Origin: Bacillota bacterium
GTDB lineage: Bacteria > Bacillota > Clostridia > Christensenellales > SZUA-584
Assembly (NCBI GenBank): GCA_023436525.1
Contig: JAEZIW010000158.1
Coordinates: 1-17,641 of the forward strand
Direction of reading: 5' to 3'
Length of the DNA stretch: 17,641 nt
Of the stretch, positions 7,575 to 15,336 are shown piece by piece. A program made the position numbers and the translations under genes. Under the pieces are notes generated by a model. The model made no database searches. It saw only the letters and a program-made list of their open reading frames with translations, and was not told where the DNA came from. The number at the start of each line of letters is the position of its first letter. Position 1 is the stretch's first letter.

Positions 7575-8453
7575 TTATTCTTCCACCTCATTTCTGTTCA
7601 TCGCTCTGATCAGGAAAAATCCGACGATCACCATGACAACAAACATGATGGAAGACAGCGTCGTTCCCATTGCGTACTTGCCGTATCCGAACTCCTTATA
7701 GATTCCTGTATACAGAACTTCCGTGGCATACCCCGGCCCGCCGTTGGTGAGCGCATAGACCGTATCAAACACCCTCAGCCCGTAAATAACGTTGAGCACC
7801 GTCGTCACGGTAATTGTCGGCATCAGCATCGGCAAAGTAATTGATTTAAACTTCTGCCACGATCCTGCGCCGTCTATATCGGCCGCTTCGTAGTATGTGG
7901 GAGAGATCGACATGATACCGGCGATAAATATCGTCATAATATAGCCCATACCCTTCCAGATATCCACCGCCATCACAGACCAGAACGCGATTTTTGGGTC
8001 GGTGAGCCATTGCGGGCCTTTAATGCCGAACACCTCTAAAAAGTTGTTCAGCAAACCGTCCGCCGGGTTCAGTATGGATTTGAATATCATACCGACGATC
8101 AACGCGGACAGCACGGCCGGAATGTACATAACGGCTCTGTGAAAATTCAGCAGCTTAACCCTTTTTGTCAACAGCACCGCAAGAGCCAAACCAAGAACAT
8201 TTTTCGCTATTGTTGTAACCAATGTAAACAGCAGCGTGTTGCCAAGATAGCCGATGTACTTGGCATCGGAGAACGCTTTGGCGTAATTATCAAACATGTG
8301 GTCGAACCCCAAAAAATTGACCTCATCCGAATACGCCGACCAATCCGTAAATGAATACCCGATACCGATGATGCCGGGCAGCAGATACAGAACCACGTAA
8401 AGCAGCAACGCTCCATATAAAAAATACGACGGATAAATCCTTCTTGCTGACAT
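7575..8453 (-). CDS. CUT1 sugar ABC transporter permease, MalF/UgpA type
   Basis: This is the partner permease, with about six transmembrane helices and an EAA loop at YYEAADIDGAGSWQKFKSIT. The start chosen is the ATG at 8453 (292 residues, beginning MSARRIYPSYF), because GGGGG lies five bases upstream and the first hydrophobic helix then begins at the usual distance. A GTG at 8498 would add 15 residues but has no ribosome site. It is the first gene of the permease, permease, DUF624, ATPase, GH31 operon. Its leader of about 65 nt begins at a promoter carrying the direct-repeat activator site, shared with the binding-protein gene. The periplasmic-side partner is presumably the lipoprotein at 11102-12451, which is separated from it by the GH95 gene. 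Confidence 0.93.
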   Translation of the reverse strand: MSARRIYPSYFLYGALLLYVVLYLLPGIIGIGYSFTDWSAYSDEVNFLGFDHMFDNYAKAFSDAKYIGYLGNTLLFTLVTTIAKNVLGLALAVLLTKRVKLLNFHRAVMYIPAVLSALIVGMIFKSILNPADGLLNNFLEVFGIKGPQWLTDPKIAFWSVMAVDIWKGMGYIMTIFIAGIMSISPTYYEAADIDGAGSWQKFKSITLPMLMPTITVTTVLNVIYGLRVFDTVYALTNGGPGYATEVLYTGIYKEFGYGKYAMGTTLSSIMFVVMVIVGFFLIRAMNRNEVEE

Positions 8454-8524
8454 CTCTTCCCCCGCACAGCCGCTGAACGACTTTAATACTTTCAGCACTG
8501 TATTGTCTTTAATCTTAATCTAAA

Positions 8525-8578
8525 TATATATAATCAGCCTTACACATGGAATGTATTATGCATTTGAATCGCATGTAT
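8525..8578 (-). promoter_or_regulatory. Regulated promoter of the permease operon: AraC-type direct repeat plus TATATATA -10
   Basis: On the minus strand ATACATG (8572-8578) and ATACATTCCA (8547-8556) form a direct repeat with a 22-nt period, followed after 14 nt by TATATATA (8525-8532). No good -35 hexamer is present; the proximal half-site occupies that place. The same arrangement, with identical spacing, occurs at 12522-12575. Transcription would start near 8519. The likely binder is the AraC-type response regulator at 14364-15098 (inference). Confidence 0.72.
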
Positions 8579-8633
8579 TTTTTTAACCCGCACCCCGCTC
8601 TTTCAGGCCACTTTTTTACATGTATAGAATAGA

Positions 8634-8662
8634 ATGGGCGCGGCATAAAAAACCGCGCCCGC
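8634..8662 (-). terminator. GC-rich hairpin after GH95, probable terminator
   Basis: GGGCGCGG (8636-8643) and CCGCGCCC (8653-8660) form a perfect 8-bp stem just 2 bases past the GH95 stop codon. The T run is in the loop on the minus strand and the sequence after the stem is only moderately T-rich (ATTCTATTCT), so it may be leaky or act as a 3' stabiliser. Confidence 0.5.
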
Positions 8663-10993
8663 TTAAACAGTCTCCAAAAATCGGTATATGTTACCCTTTT
8701 CTAAGAATATTCTGATACCTTCCGGACAGGTTTCGCAGCGGGCCGATTCACTGACCAAATGGCGCACATTCACAACGATTTCATCATCAACGGCCGCACT
8801 GATTTGCATAAACACAACACGAGACGCTTCCCATTCCAATGAAAGCTCATGCCCTTTAAATATCTTTAACCCGCTGACGCGTCCGTCGGCCATGGCTTTC
8901 GGCAGTGCCGGCAGCAGCTTGATGATGCCGTTATACTCCTGAATAATCAGTTCTAAAATGGCGGCCGTAAACCCAAAATTCGCATCGATCTGAAACAAAT
9001 CTGGCGGATGAGCGCCGAACAAGTTTTCATGAATATTTTCACTCATCAGCTTTTTAATGATGCCGTAGGCGGCTTCGCCTTCGCCGAACCTTGCCAGCAG
9101 GGCAATCGCCCACACCGCGCTCCACCCTGTTTGTCCGCTGCCGCTGGCAAGCCGTTTCATCAGCAGCTTTTTGGCGGCGTTGGCATATGGACTGCTCAGC
9201 AAATGACTGCCAGGATATATGCCATACAGCATGGAAAAATGCCTGTGCCCCGGCTCTGTCTCTTCGTATTCCCTGTCCCATTCCAGCAAATCGCCATGTT
9301 CCGAAACGGCGTAGCCGGCAATTCGGTCGGCAAACAGCGCGCATCGACCGGCTTGCGCCATATCGCCAAAGCGCTTGCACGCAAAGATATAAGCCTGAAA
9401 AAAGTCTTTGGTCAACCCAATATCCAGCGCGCTCATGTTGCATACAGCCATGGGCCGTCCGTTTTCGTCTGCATACATGTTCTCAGGAGAGGTGGTTGGA
9501 ATATTGTAATACCGCCCGTCCAGTTCTGTGAAATGAGCCATTATGAATTCGGCCGTGCTTCTCATTATCGGCAGCAGTTCTGTTTCAAGATAGCGCTCAT
9601 CAAGCGTGTACTGATAATGATCAAACATCTGTATACAAAGCCATGCCAGCGGCAAGTTCCACATGATATAGCGCGCGCTGGCCGGAATTTGGCTTACATC
9701 ATGCCCCACAGGGGTGGAATGCGCCCAAATGTCAGACTGGTGATGCGCCACGGCACCGCCTGTTCCGTAGTCGTCTTTGGCCGTTTTTTTACCGGCTTCA
9801 CAAAGCCTTTTGGTGTAAGCCGCGAACGGGTCAAAGCAGTCGCTGAGGTTTGTCCGGTCGGCAAGCCAATAGTTCATTTGCAGGTTGATATTCAATGTAT
9901 AGCCGCTCCACCATGGCGGTATCAGGTCTTTATTCCATATGCCTTGCAGATTCGCTGCCTGTGTTCCCTTTCTTGACGACCCGATCAGCAGATACCGCCC
10001 GTATTGAAACAGCAGACTGATATCCGAATTGCATATATCATTTCTTCTCATACGCGCAATGCGTTCGCCGCAGGATGCATCCTCGCCGCCAAGATCGATT
10101 TGCATCCGATTAAACAATAAGGAATGATCGCTGATGTGATCTTCCCGGATTTTATCAATGCCTTTTTCGGCGGCATGCAGCACCGTATTCAAACAGTGGC
10201 TCTTGTAAACATCGCCTTCTTGAAAGCTCGTCGCGCTGGAATAAATCATTGAGATGCTTTTTGCGCCCGTAATTGAGAGCTTATCGGCATGTACCGCTAA
10301 CTGACCGTCCGTCTTGATTTGAGCGCGTGCCGCTATCCTGATCGATTTATCTGTTTCGCGGTAGCTGACTTTGTTACCCGGATTATAAAAATTACCCACA
10401 TCAACAATGGTCAAGTCACTCGGCGCGCAGCCGTTGACTGTGAACCCGTTCTCGTCATAGCTCACATCATATTTGATTTGGCTGACAAAAGATATATCAC
10501 AATCTACGGCTGATTGGGCTTCAATTTTATGCACCAGTACGTCGTCAGGATTACTCACAAATGTTTGCGTTTGGATAGGGCAGCCACCCTTATCATACCG
10601 GGCATCAATGATAGCGCTTTGCATATTTAATTCACGTCGGTAATTGCCAGCTGCACCCGCATGTGACTGAACAATAATATCTCCGAACGGCAAATACGCT
10701 TGCGTGAACCGGTTCGCCATCTGAGCTTCTATGATTTCTTCAGCCTGCGCGCGCTCTCCCTGTACCATCAGCTCCCTGACTTTGTCCATATTCGTTTTAA
10801 AGTCAGGTTTGCAGTAATCTCGCGGATACCCGCTCCAAAGCGTATCGTCATTTAGGCTGATGATATTGCGATAAGGATCGTTATTGATCATGCATCCGAT
10901 GTGTCCGTTCCCTGCGGGCAATGACTGCAGCCAGCTTTCCGCAGGCTTATCAAACCACATAACGGTGTTATTTGTGCTGTTTTTGTACGGCAT
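8663..10993 (-). CDS. Glycoside hydrolase family 95, alpha-L-fucosidase type
   Basis: This 776-residue protein has the full length of the GH95 catalytic unit. N-terminal landmarks are LPAGNGHIGCM (25-35) and LNDDTLWSG (47-55). The (alpha/alpha)6 barrel carries ANLQGIWN (347-354), NINLQMNYW (368-376), HHQSDIW (417-423), SPEN (502-505) and FQIDANFG (667-674). By analogy with the Bifidobacterium enzyme AfcA, E504 is the predicted general acid, and N368, N370 and D670 would activate the water in an inverting reaction. The family removes terminal alpha-1,2-L-fucose; some members are alpha-L-galactosidases, and the sequence alone does not settle which. There is no signal peptide, so it is cytoplasmic and would act on imported oligosaccharide. 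GGAGG is four bases before the ATG. It is separated from the binding-protein gene by a terminator, and I see no clear promoter of its own, so expression may rely on read-through. Confidence 0.93.
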   Translation of the reverse strand: MPYKNSTNNTVMWFDKPAESWLQSLPAGNGHIGCMINNDPYRNIISLNDDTLWSGYPRDYCKPDFKTNMDKVRELMVQGERAQAEEIIEAQMANRFTQAYLPFGDIIVQSHAGAAGNYRRELNMQSAIIDARYDKGGCPIQTQTFVSNPDDVLVHKIEAQSAVDCDISFVSQIKYDVSYDENGFTVNGCAPSDLTIVDVGNFYNPGNKVSYRETDKSIRIAARAQIKTDGQLAVHADKLSITGAKSISMIYSSATSFQEGDVYKSHCLNTVLHAAEKGIDKIREDHISDHSLLFNRMQIDLGGEDASCGERIARMRRNDICNSDISLLFQYGRYLLIGSSRKGTQAANLQGIWNKDLIPPWWSGYTLNINLQMNYWLADRTNLSDCFDPFAAYTKRLCEAGKKTAKDDYGTGGAVAHHQSDIWAHSTPVGHDVSQIPASARYIMWNLPLAWLCIQMFDHYQYTLDERYLETELLPIMRSTAEFIMAHFTELDGRYYNIPTTSPENMYADENGRPMAVCNMSALDIGLTKDFFQAYIFACKRFGDMAQAGRCALFADRIAGYAVSEHGDLLEWDREYEETEPGHRHFSMLYGIYPGSHLLSSPYANAAKKLLMKRLASGSGQTGWSAVWAIALLARFGEGEAAYGIIKKLMSENIHENLFGAHPPDLFQIDANFGFTAAILELIIQEYNGIIKLLPALPKAMADGRVSGLKIFKGHELSLEWEASRVVFMQISAAVDDEIVVNVRHLVSESARCETCPEGIRIFLEKGNIYRFLETV

Positions 10994-11054
10994 AGAACCT
11001 CCAATAGAACATTGTGTGAGGGTGTTGAGTCTGCTATATGGTCGCTTTTTTGGG

Positions 11055-11085
11055 AAAAAAGAAGGGCGAGCTCTCGGCTCGCCCC
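11055..11085 (-). terminator. Rho-independent terminator of the binding-protein gene
   Basis: GGGCGAGC (11064-11071) and GCTCGCCC (11077-11084) form a perfect 8-bp GC-rich stem with a 5-nt loop, followed on the minus strand by TTCTTTTTTC (A-rich 11054-11063). It lies in the 108-base gap between the binding-protein and GH95 genes, so it should raise binding-protein mRNA relative to the downstream genes. Confidence 0.85.
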
Positions 11086-11101
11086 CATGTTACCGCTTTG
11101 C

Positions 11102-12451
11102 TTATTGCCAAGCTGAATCTTTCGCGGCCTGTGCCTGATCGGCTCTGCTGGTGTCGATGTTTTTGAGCATCGCTGCAGAATCTTCAGAGCCCTGGATCAC
11201 GCTGACGATTTCCTTGCCGATTTCCATCCACTGCGGGTTGATGTATTTCACCGCTGTCTGGAGAACCGTGCCCGGATTGGTGTAAGTCACATAGAAATCC
11301 TTCACTGTGCCCGTGTATTTCGGTGTTACACCGGAGTACGGCAGTGTCTGGAATTTCGCAACATTGTCAATCATGTACTGAAGGTTTTCCGGCTGTGCAA
11401 GGAATGCAAGATACTGTTTCGCAGCATCGGCATTCTTGGAGCCCGAGTAGATGAACCGTGTCGGGCCGACGGGGTTCACGTTAAGCAGCTGGTTGTCAGC
11501 AATCGGCATCACGAAGAATCCGATATCATCCGCTGTTAACTCGCCTTTCAGATCAGCAATCTGCTGCGGCAGGCCCTGATTGGCAACGGTCATCGCATAC
11601 TCACCGGAAGCCATTTTTGCAGGCTGGTCAGCATACACATCGGCCATGTAGTTTTCGCCCCAATACCCTTTGTCAGCCATTTCTTTGATCTGATCGATAG
11701 CCGTTTTCATAATTGCGCTGTCGGCGCATGCCATTTCGTTGTTGTTCAGCTTGCCTACGAGGCCGGGTTCTGCCGCTTCATAAGCGCCGCCCATTTCGGC
11801 AAACCACAGCACATGATGCCAGCCGTCAGAAACGGGTTCGTAAATCGGAGTGATTTTTGCGGCTTTAATCGCATCGCAAACCGCTGTGAATTCTGCCCAT
11901 GTTTTGGGCACTGACAAACCAAGGTCGCTGAATATCTTCTTGTTGTATGCGATGCCCCATACAGCAGACGTATCTGCCATCGGCTGGCCATACACCTTAT
12001 CATTCACGGAGACTTCGGTAGCGGCAACCGGTTCGATTGTGCTGGCCCATGCTTCTCCGGAAAGATCCATCGCGTTCTTCTCAACGTTAAGCAGCGTGAC
12101 GATATCGAATCTGCCGGCCTGAGAACCGAAAATATCTGTGCACTCGCCGGAATTCAGCTTCGTCTGAAGCAGATTCGGATACTGGTCGGAAGGAACAATC
12201 TGATAGTCGACTTTGATGCCTGTTTCTTCTGTGAACTTCTCAGCAAGCGCCAATTCCGCATCCTGAATCCAGTCGTTGCTGGCCATGAAGGTAATGGTTA
12301 CATCCTGCTGTTCAGCCGATCCGGACGTCTCAGCACTTGGTTTTTCACTGGCCTGCTCGGATGCCGATTCGCTGGGCGCTGCGGGCTGCCCGCAAGCGGC
12401 AAGTGAAAACATCATAACCACTGCCAACAATAACATAACTGTCTTTTTCAT
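11102..12451 (-). CDS. Extracellular sugar-binding lipoprotein of a CUT1 ABC transporter
   Basis: This 449-residue substrate-binding protein starts with MKK, a hydrophobic core and the lipobox LAAC (17-20), so C20 should be lipidated and anchor the protein to the outer face of the membrane. A Ser/Glu/Ala-rich linker (21-50) leads to a family 1 solute-binding domain starting VTITFMASNDW. Typical inner motifs are FTEETGIKV, YGQPM and WGIAYNKKIF, then PKTWAEF. It captures an oligosaccharide for the permease pair at 6750-8453. The start is supported by AAGGAGG upstream of the ATG. Its promoter shares the direct-repeat site with the permease operon. It diverges from the kinase/regulator genes. The ligand cannot be read from the sequence; neighbouring GH95 and GH31 suggest fucosylated and xylosylated glycans. 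Confidence 0.94.
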   Translation of the reverse strand: MKKTVMLLLAVVMMFSLAACGQPAAPSESASEQASEKPSAETSGSAEQQDVTITFMASNDWIQDAELALAEKFTEETGIKVDYQIVPSDQYPNLLQTKLNSGECTDIFGSQAGRFDIVTLLNVEKNAMDLSGEAWASTIEPVAATEVSVNDKVYGQPMADTSAVWGIAYNKKIFSDLGLSVPKTWAEFTAVCDAIKAAKITPIYEPVSDGWHHVLWFAEMGGAYEAAEPGLVGKLNNNEMACADSAIMKTAIDQIKEMADKGYWGENYMADVYADQPAKMASGEYAMTVANQGLPQQIADLKGELTADDIGFFVMPIADNQLLNVNPVGPTRFIYSGSKNADAAKQYLAFLAQPENLQYMIDNVAKFQTLPYSGVTPKYTGTVKDFYVTYTNPGTVLQTAVKYINPQWMEIGKEIVSVIQGSEDSAAMLKNIDTSRADQAQAAKDSAWQ

Positions 12452-12470
12452 TCTTTCTCCTCCTTAATCA

Positions 12471-12500
12471 TTGACAAATTTTCTTTAGGCAATATATAAT
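12471..12500 (+). promoter_or_regulatory. Sigma-A promoter of the sensor kinase/response regulator operon
   Basis: TTGACA (12471-12476), an 18-bp spacer and TATAAT (12495-12500) make a near-consensus promoter, predicting a start near 12507 and a leader of about 100 nt before the kinase ATG. It overlaps the leader of the divergent binding-protein transcript. Its strength suggests basal, activator-independent expression of the sensor. Confidence 0.68.
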
Positions 12501-12521
12501 CCTCTTGCAGTCTGTTTGAAT

Positions 12522-12575
12522 TATATATAGGCTTCCACGTACTTGGAATGTATTTTTCATGTGGAAATCATGTAT
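12522..12575 (-). promoter_or_regulatory. Regulated promoter of the binding-protein gene: AraC-type direct repeat plus TATATATA -10
   Basis: On the minus strand ATACATG (12569-12575) and ATACATTCCA (12544-12553) are spaced 22 nt apart, and TATATATA (12522-12529) follows after 14 nt. Aligned base by base with 8525-8578, the conserved blocks are ATACATG, ATG, AATACATTCCA and TATATATA with no gap. The predicted start is near 12516, giving a 65-nt leader. The recogniser is probably the adjacent response regulator (inference). Confidence 0.74.
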
Positions 12576-12607
12576 ATTTTTCACTTCTTCCTTCACGAGG
12601 TTACATT

Positions 12608-14374
12608 ATGATCAGAAATACTATTAAATATAATTTAATAGTCACGTTTTCTTCCATCATTTTGATTCCTTTCCTTGTTATGTCAGTTTATTTAATCACA
12701 ACGGAATCTCAGAAGATCAATTCACGCACGTTTGCCGCATTACGGCAAAACTGCATGTCGGTTGCTGATTCGGCAGAAAGTGAAATTGAGCAGATGAATA
12801 TGGTCTCAACCGATATTGCTTATTCTTATTTGATTAAGGACTCATACAGCCAATACCTGGTGGATCAGAACGATCACGAAAAAATAAAAGGGCTCTATGA
12901 CCTGCTGTCAACAACCATCGGGCCCAACAGGCCGGTTGACCAGGTTAACATTTTTTCCAGCATCGGCACGGTGATTGCATCAGGCTTATATTCCAACATC
13001 TATAATCGTCCGGTCGACATCATGCCATGGTATCAAAAAGCCGTGGAAAGGAACGGCAGCAGTGTGCTCTATTATGCGGGTGAAGACCCGTATACGTCAA
13101 GATTCACCACAGATGTGTACGGCAAGCGGTTTTTCTCGCTGTCCCGCGCCTATTACGACCGGTACAACAACGTACAAGGATATATCGAAGTCAAGGATTC
13201 TGTCAGGCATGTTCTTTCACAGGCCATTGCATACAAAAGCGTTTACGGCGAACAGCTTTTGGTGTTTGACCAATTCGGCAATACGGTATTCCCGCTGGAT
13301 TCAACGAATACCCATAAGGTTTTTGACCAGATTTCTGCCCTTAATTCAACCGATGAATTCAACAAAATATCAGACGGTCAGTCAAGCAGCTATGTCACAT
13401 TCACCAAGCTTGCCGACGACTTGTGTATCGCCATTGTCATCAGTGAGAACGCTTTGTTTATGCCAACGAACAGCTATATTGTCAGCGTTTTAATGTTGAC
13501 GCTTATCTCATTCATACTGGCGTTTGTTATGTCTTATTTTGCGGCCAACAGAATCACCGTACCGATCGATCATATCTATCGCGAGATTCAGCATATCAGC
13601 CTTGACGGCTATATGAAAAAAACAAATTTAAAAACAAAAACGATTGAGCTAAACGTACTCTATGACAGCTTTATTGATATGCAGCATAAGCTGGTTGACA
13701 GCCTCAACAAGCAGCTTCTTTTAAAGAATCAGGAAATGCAGTCTAAAATGCTTGCGCTGCAATCTCAAATGAACCCGCATTTTTTGTTTAACAGCCTTCA
13801 AACAATACAGTGTATGGCAGATGCCAATATGGATAAAGAGATTGTCATCATGTGCCAGTCGATGTCTAATATTTTAAGGTACATCTCGTCGGATGCCGAA
13901 ACCACAGTACCGCTGGCTGACGAAATTAAAAACACCAAAGACTTTTTATGCTGCATGTCTATACGGTATAGCAACGATTTATTCTATACGGTGGACGTAC
14001 CCGAAAATATGCTGGATATTAAGGTCCCGAAGCTGTGCATTCAATCGCTGGTGGAAAATTCGACAAAATTCTGTACAACACAGCTGCCGCCTTATTATAT
14101 CAACATCAAAGGGCGCATCAAAAACGGCCATTATCTTATAACCGTGACAGACAACGGGCCCGGCTTCAGCGATGACGCCTTGGCTGTTATCAACAGCAAA
14201 ATAAAAGAAATTGACGCCACGGGGCTGCTGCCGTCTCTGGAGATAAAAGGCATGGGGCTGCTGAATATTTACTTGCGGTTTAAATTGCTGTATGTCACAG
14301 ATATTGTTTTTAATATTAAAAACAACGAAAACGGCGGCGCGAGCATCACACTGGGAGGTTCTTATGATCAATAA
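12608..14374 (+). CDS. YesM-type sensor histidine kinase
   Basis: This 588-residue membrane kinase has TM1 at about 10-31, an extracellular sensor region of roughly 255 residues (likely double-CACHE fold) and TM2 at about 289-311. A HAMP-like linker is followed by the His_kinase domain LQSQMNPHFLFNSL, where H391 is the predicted phosphorylated residue. The ATPase domain shows LVENS (481-485), DNGPGF (515-520) and GMGLLN (548-553). This arrangement is typical of Firmicutes kinases that pair with AraC-type regulators and control sugar ABC transporters. The ATG at 12608 is chosen because GAGG lies 7 bases upstream and TM1 then begins normally; an in-frame ATG at 12548 would add 20 residues but lies inside the regulator site and lacks a ribosome site. 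It overlaps the regulator gene by 11 bases. The ligand is unknown. Confidence 0.93.
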   Translation: MIRNTIKYNLIVTFSSIILIPFLVMSVYLITTESQKINSRTFAALRQNCMSVADSAESEIEQMNMVSTDIAYSYLIKDSYSQYLVDQNDHEKIKGLYDLLSTTIGPNRPVDQVNIFSSIGTVIASGLYSNIYNRPVDIMPWYQKAVERNGSSVLYYAGEDPYTSRFTTDVYGKRFFSLSRAYYDRYNNVQGYIEVKDSVRHVLSQAIAYKSVYGEQLLVFDQFGNTVFPLDSTNTHKVFDQISALNSTDEFNKISDGQSSSYVTFTKLADDLCIAIVISENALFMPTNSYIVSVLMLTLISFILAFVMSYFAANRITVPIDHIYREIQHISLDGYMKKTNLKTKTIELNVLYDSFIDMQHKLVDSLNKQLLLKNQEMQSKMLALQSQMNPHFLFNSLQTIQCMADANMDKEIVIMCQSMSNILRYISSDAETTVPLADEIKNTKDFLCCMSIRYSNDLFYTVDVPENMLDIKVPKLCIQSLVENSTKFCTTQLPPYYINIKGRIKNGHYLITVTDNGPGFSDDALAVINSKIKEIDATGLLPSLEIKGMGLLNIYLRFKLLYVTDIVFNIKNNENGGASITLGGSYDQ

Positions 14375-15098
14375 CGCTTTTCGAGTTGTTGTTGTCGATG
14401 ATGAAAAACTGATCTCCAACAACATTGCTATGAATATCTCATCCTGCGATCCTTCCTTTGAGGTGGTTTCGATTTGTTACGACGGTGTATCGGCACTCAA
14501 AGCGATTGAGCAGCACAATCCTCATGTGCTGTTTACCGATATCAAGATGCCGCTGATGGATGGTCTTTCACTGATTGAAAACGTCCACAACCACAATCCG
14601 CAGATACGCTGTGTGCTGATAAGCGGTTACAACGAATTTGAATATGCCAAAACGGCAATTAAATTCAAAGCCTTTGATTATCTGTTAAAGCCGTTGAATA
14701 AATTTGAGCTGTCTAAAACGTTGAGAAAAATAAAGGATGAACTGTTGTCGGAACAGTCTCAGCTCAACTCCGAGCGTGAAACATCCACCGAGGATGTGGT
14801 GAATAGCATCGTCCAATATCTTCATACGAATTTTGCAAAGGAGATCAATTTCTCGCAAATCGCGTCAGACTACAATTTTTCGGCATCGTATCTTACGAAA
14901 ATATTCAGAGAACATACCGGTACGTCGCCCATTAAGTATCTGATAGAATACCGGATAAAAGTTGCGAAAGGCCTGCTTAAAGACACGAATTTGACGGTTA
15001 AAGAAATCGCCGAAAAAACCGGCTTTGTTGATCAGTTTTACTTCAGCAAGTGCTTTAAAAATTACTGCGGCGTCACACCGTCACAATATAAGGAATAA
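14364..15098 (+). CDS. YesN-type response regulator, REC plus AraC-type HTH
   Basis: This 244-residue protein joins a receiver domain (about 6-122) to an AraC-type double helix-turn-helix (about 148-244). In the receiver, D12 and D13 form the acidic pocket, D59 in FTDIKMP is the phospho-acceptor, S87 and K109 (LLKP) are the switch residues. The DNA-binding part shows FSQIASDYNFSASYLTKIF and the second-helix motif VKEIAEKTGFVDQFYFSKCF, ending GVTPSQYKE. The ATG at 14364 has GGGAGG five bases upstream and overlaps the kinase stop, so the pair is translationally coupled. It lacks the long linker found in many YesN proteins, which are often about twice this length. It is the likely binder of the direct-repeat sites at 8547-8578 and 12544-12575, since AraC-type dimers bind direct repeats about two helical turns apart. 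Confidence 0.93.
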   Translation: MINNAFRVVVVDDEKLISNNIAMNISSCDPSFEVVSICYDGVSALKAIEQHNPHVLFTDIKMPLMDGLSLIENVHNHNPQIRCVLISGYNEFEYAKTAIKFKAFDYLLKPLNKFELSKTLRKIKDELLSEQSQLNSERETSTEDVVNSIVQYLHTNFAKEINFSQIASDYNFSASYLTKIFREHTGTSPIKYLIEYRIKVAKGLLKDTNLTVKEIAEKTGFVDQFYFSKCFKNYCGVTPSQYKE

Positions 15099-15171
15099 CC
15101 CGGTTTCTTATCACCATTTTGCCTGCCGTCATCCTGACCGCATGCTGCTGAATATCTTTCTGTATACGAAA

Positions 15172-15195
15172 AAGCTCTCGGCTAAGCCAAGAGCT
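15172..15195. repeat. 24-nt direct repeat, copy 1 (hairpin-forming)
   Basis: The 24 nt beginning AAGCTCTCGGC and ending CCAAGAGCT recur at 15355-15378 with a single mismatch. Each copy is itself an imperfect palindrome centred on GGCTAAGCC. On the minus strand copy 1 is followed by TTTTTCG, so it could also terminate leftward transcription coming from the ATPase gene at 15541-16659. Confidence 0.7.
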
Positions 15196-15219
15196 CGGCG
15201 TGTCAAAAAAGGTACTTAT

Positions 15220-15331
15220 GTCTTTCCGTTGGAGCGTAAGCGATCGACTATGGAGTGGAACGGAATCCCCTTCAATAAAGCGTTTATCATGGGATTCCGA
15301 TCCACTACGTAGTCGACAGGCTCGGAATGAC
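15220..15331. mobile_element. MITE-like palindromic element
   Basis: About 112 bp with terminal inverted sequences GTCTTTCCG (15220-15228) and CGGAATGAC (15323-15331), one mismatch apart. Inside lies a 26-bp imperfect inverted repeat (15244-15269 against 15291-15316, three mismatches). The 21-nt loop contains a further palindrome, ATAAA-GCG-TTTAT (15275-15287). No coding capacity is seen. The GTCATTCCGA-type ends resemble small non-autonomous repeats common in bacterial genomes. No target-site duplication could be recognised, so calling it mobile is an inference. Confidence 0.5.
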
Positions 15332-15336
15332 AAGTC

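Noticed and set aside
8454..8498. GTG start extending the first permease by 15 residues
   Set aside because: No ribosome site upstream, whereas the ATG at 8453 has GGGGG five bases before it.
9008..9976. A 322-codon plus-strand frame antisense to the GH95 gene
   Set aside because: The GH95 frame has full-length family motifs throughout; the antisense frame has no ribosome site or recognisable domain and is a shadow of coding sequence.
12548..12607. Upstream ATG extending the sensor kinase by 20 residues
   Set aside because: No ribosome site, and it falls inside the conserved regulator-binding repeat; the ATG at 12608 has GAGG at good spacing.
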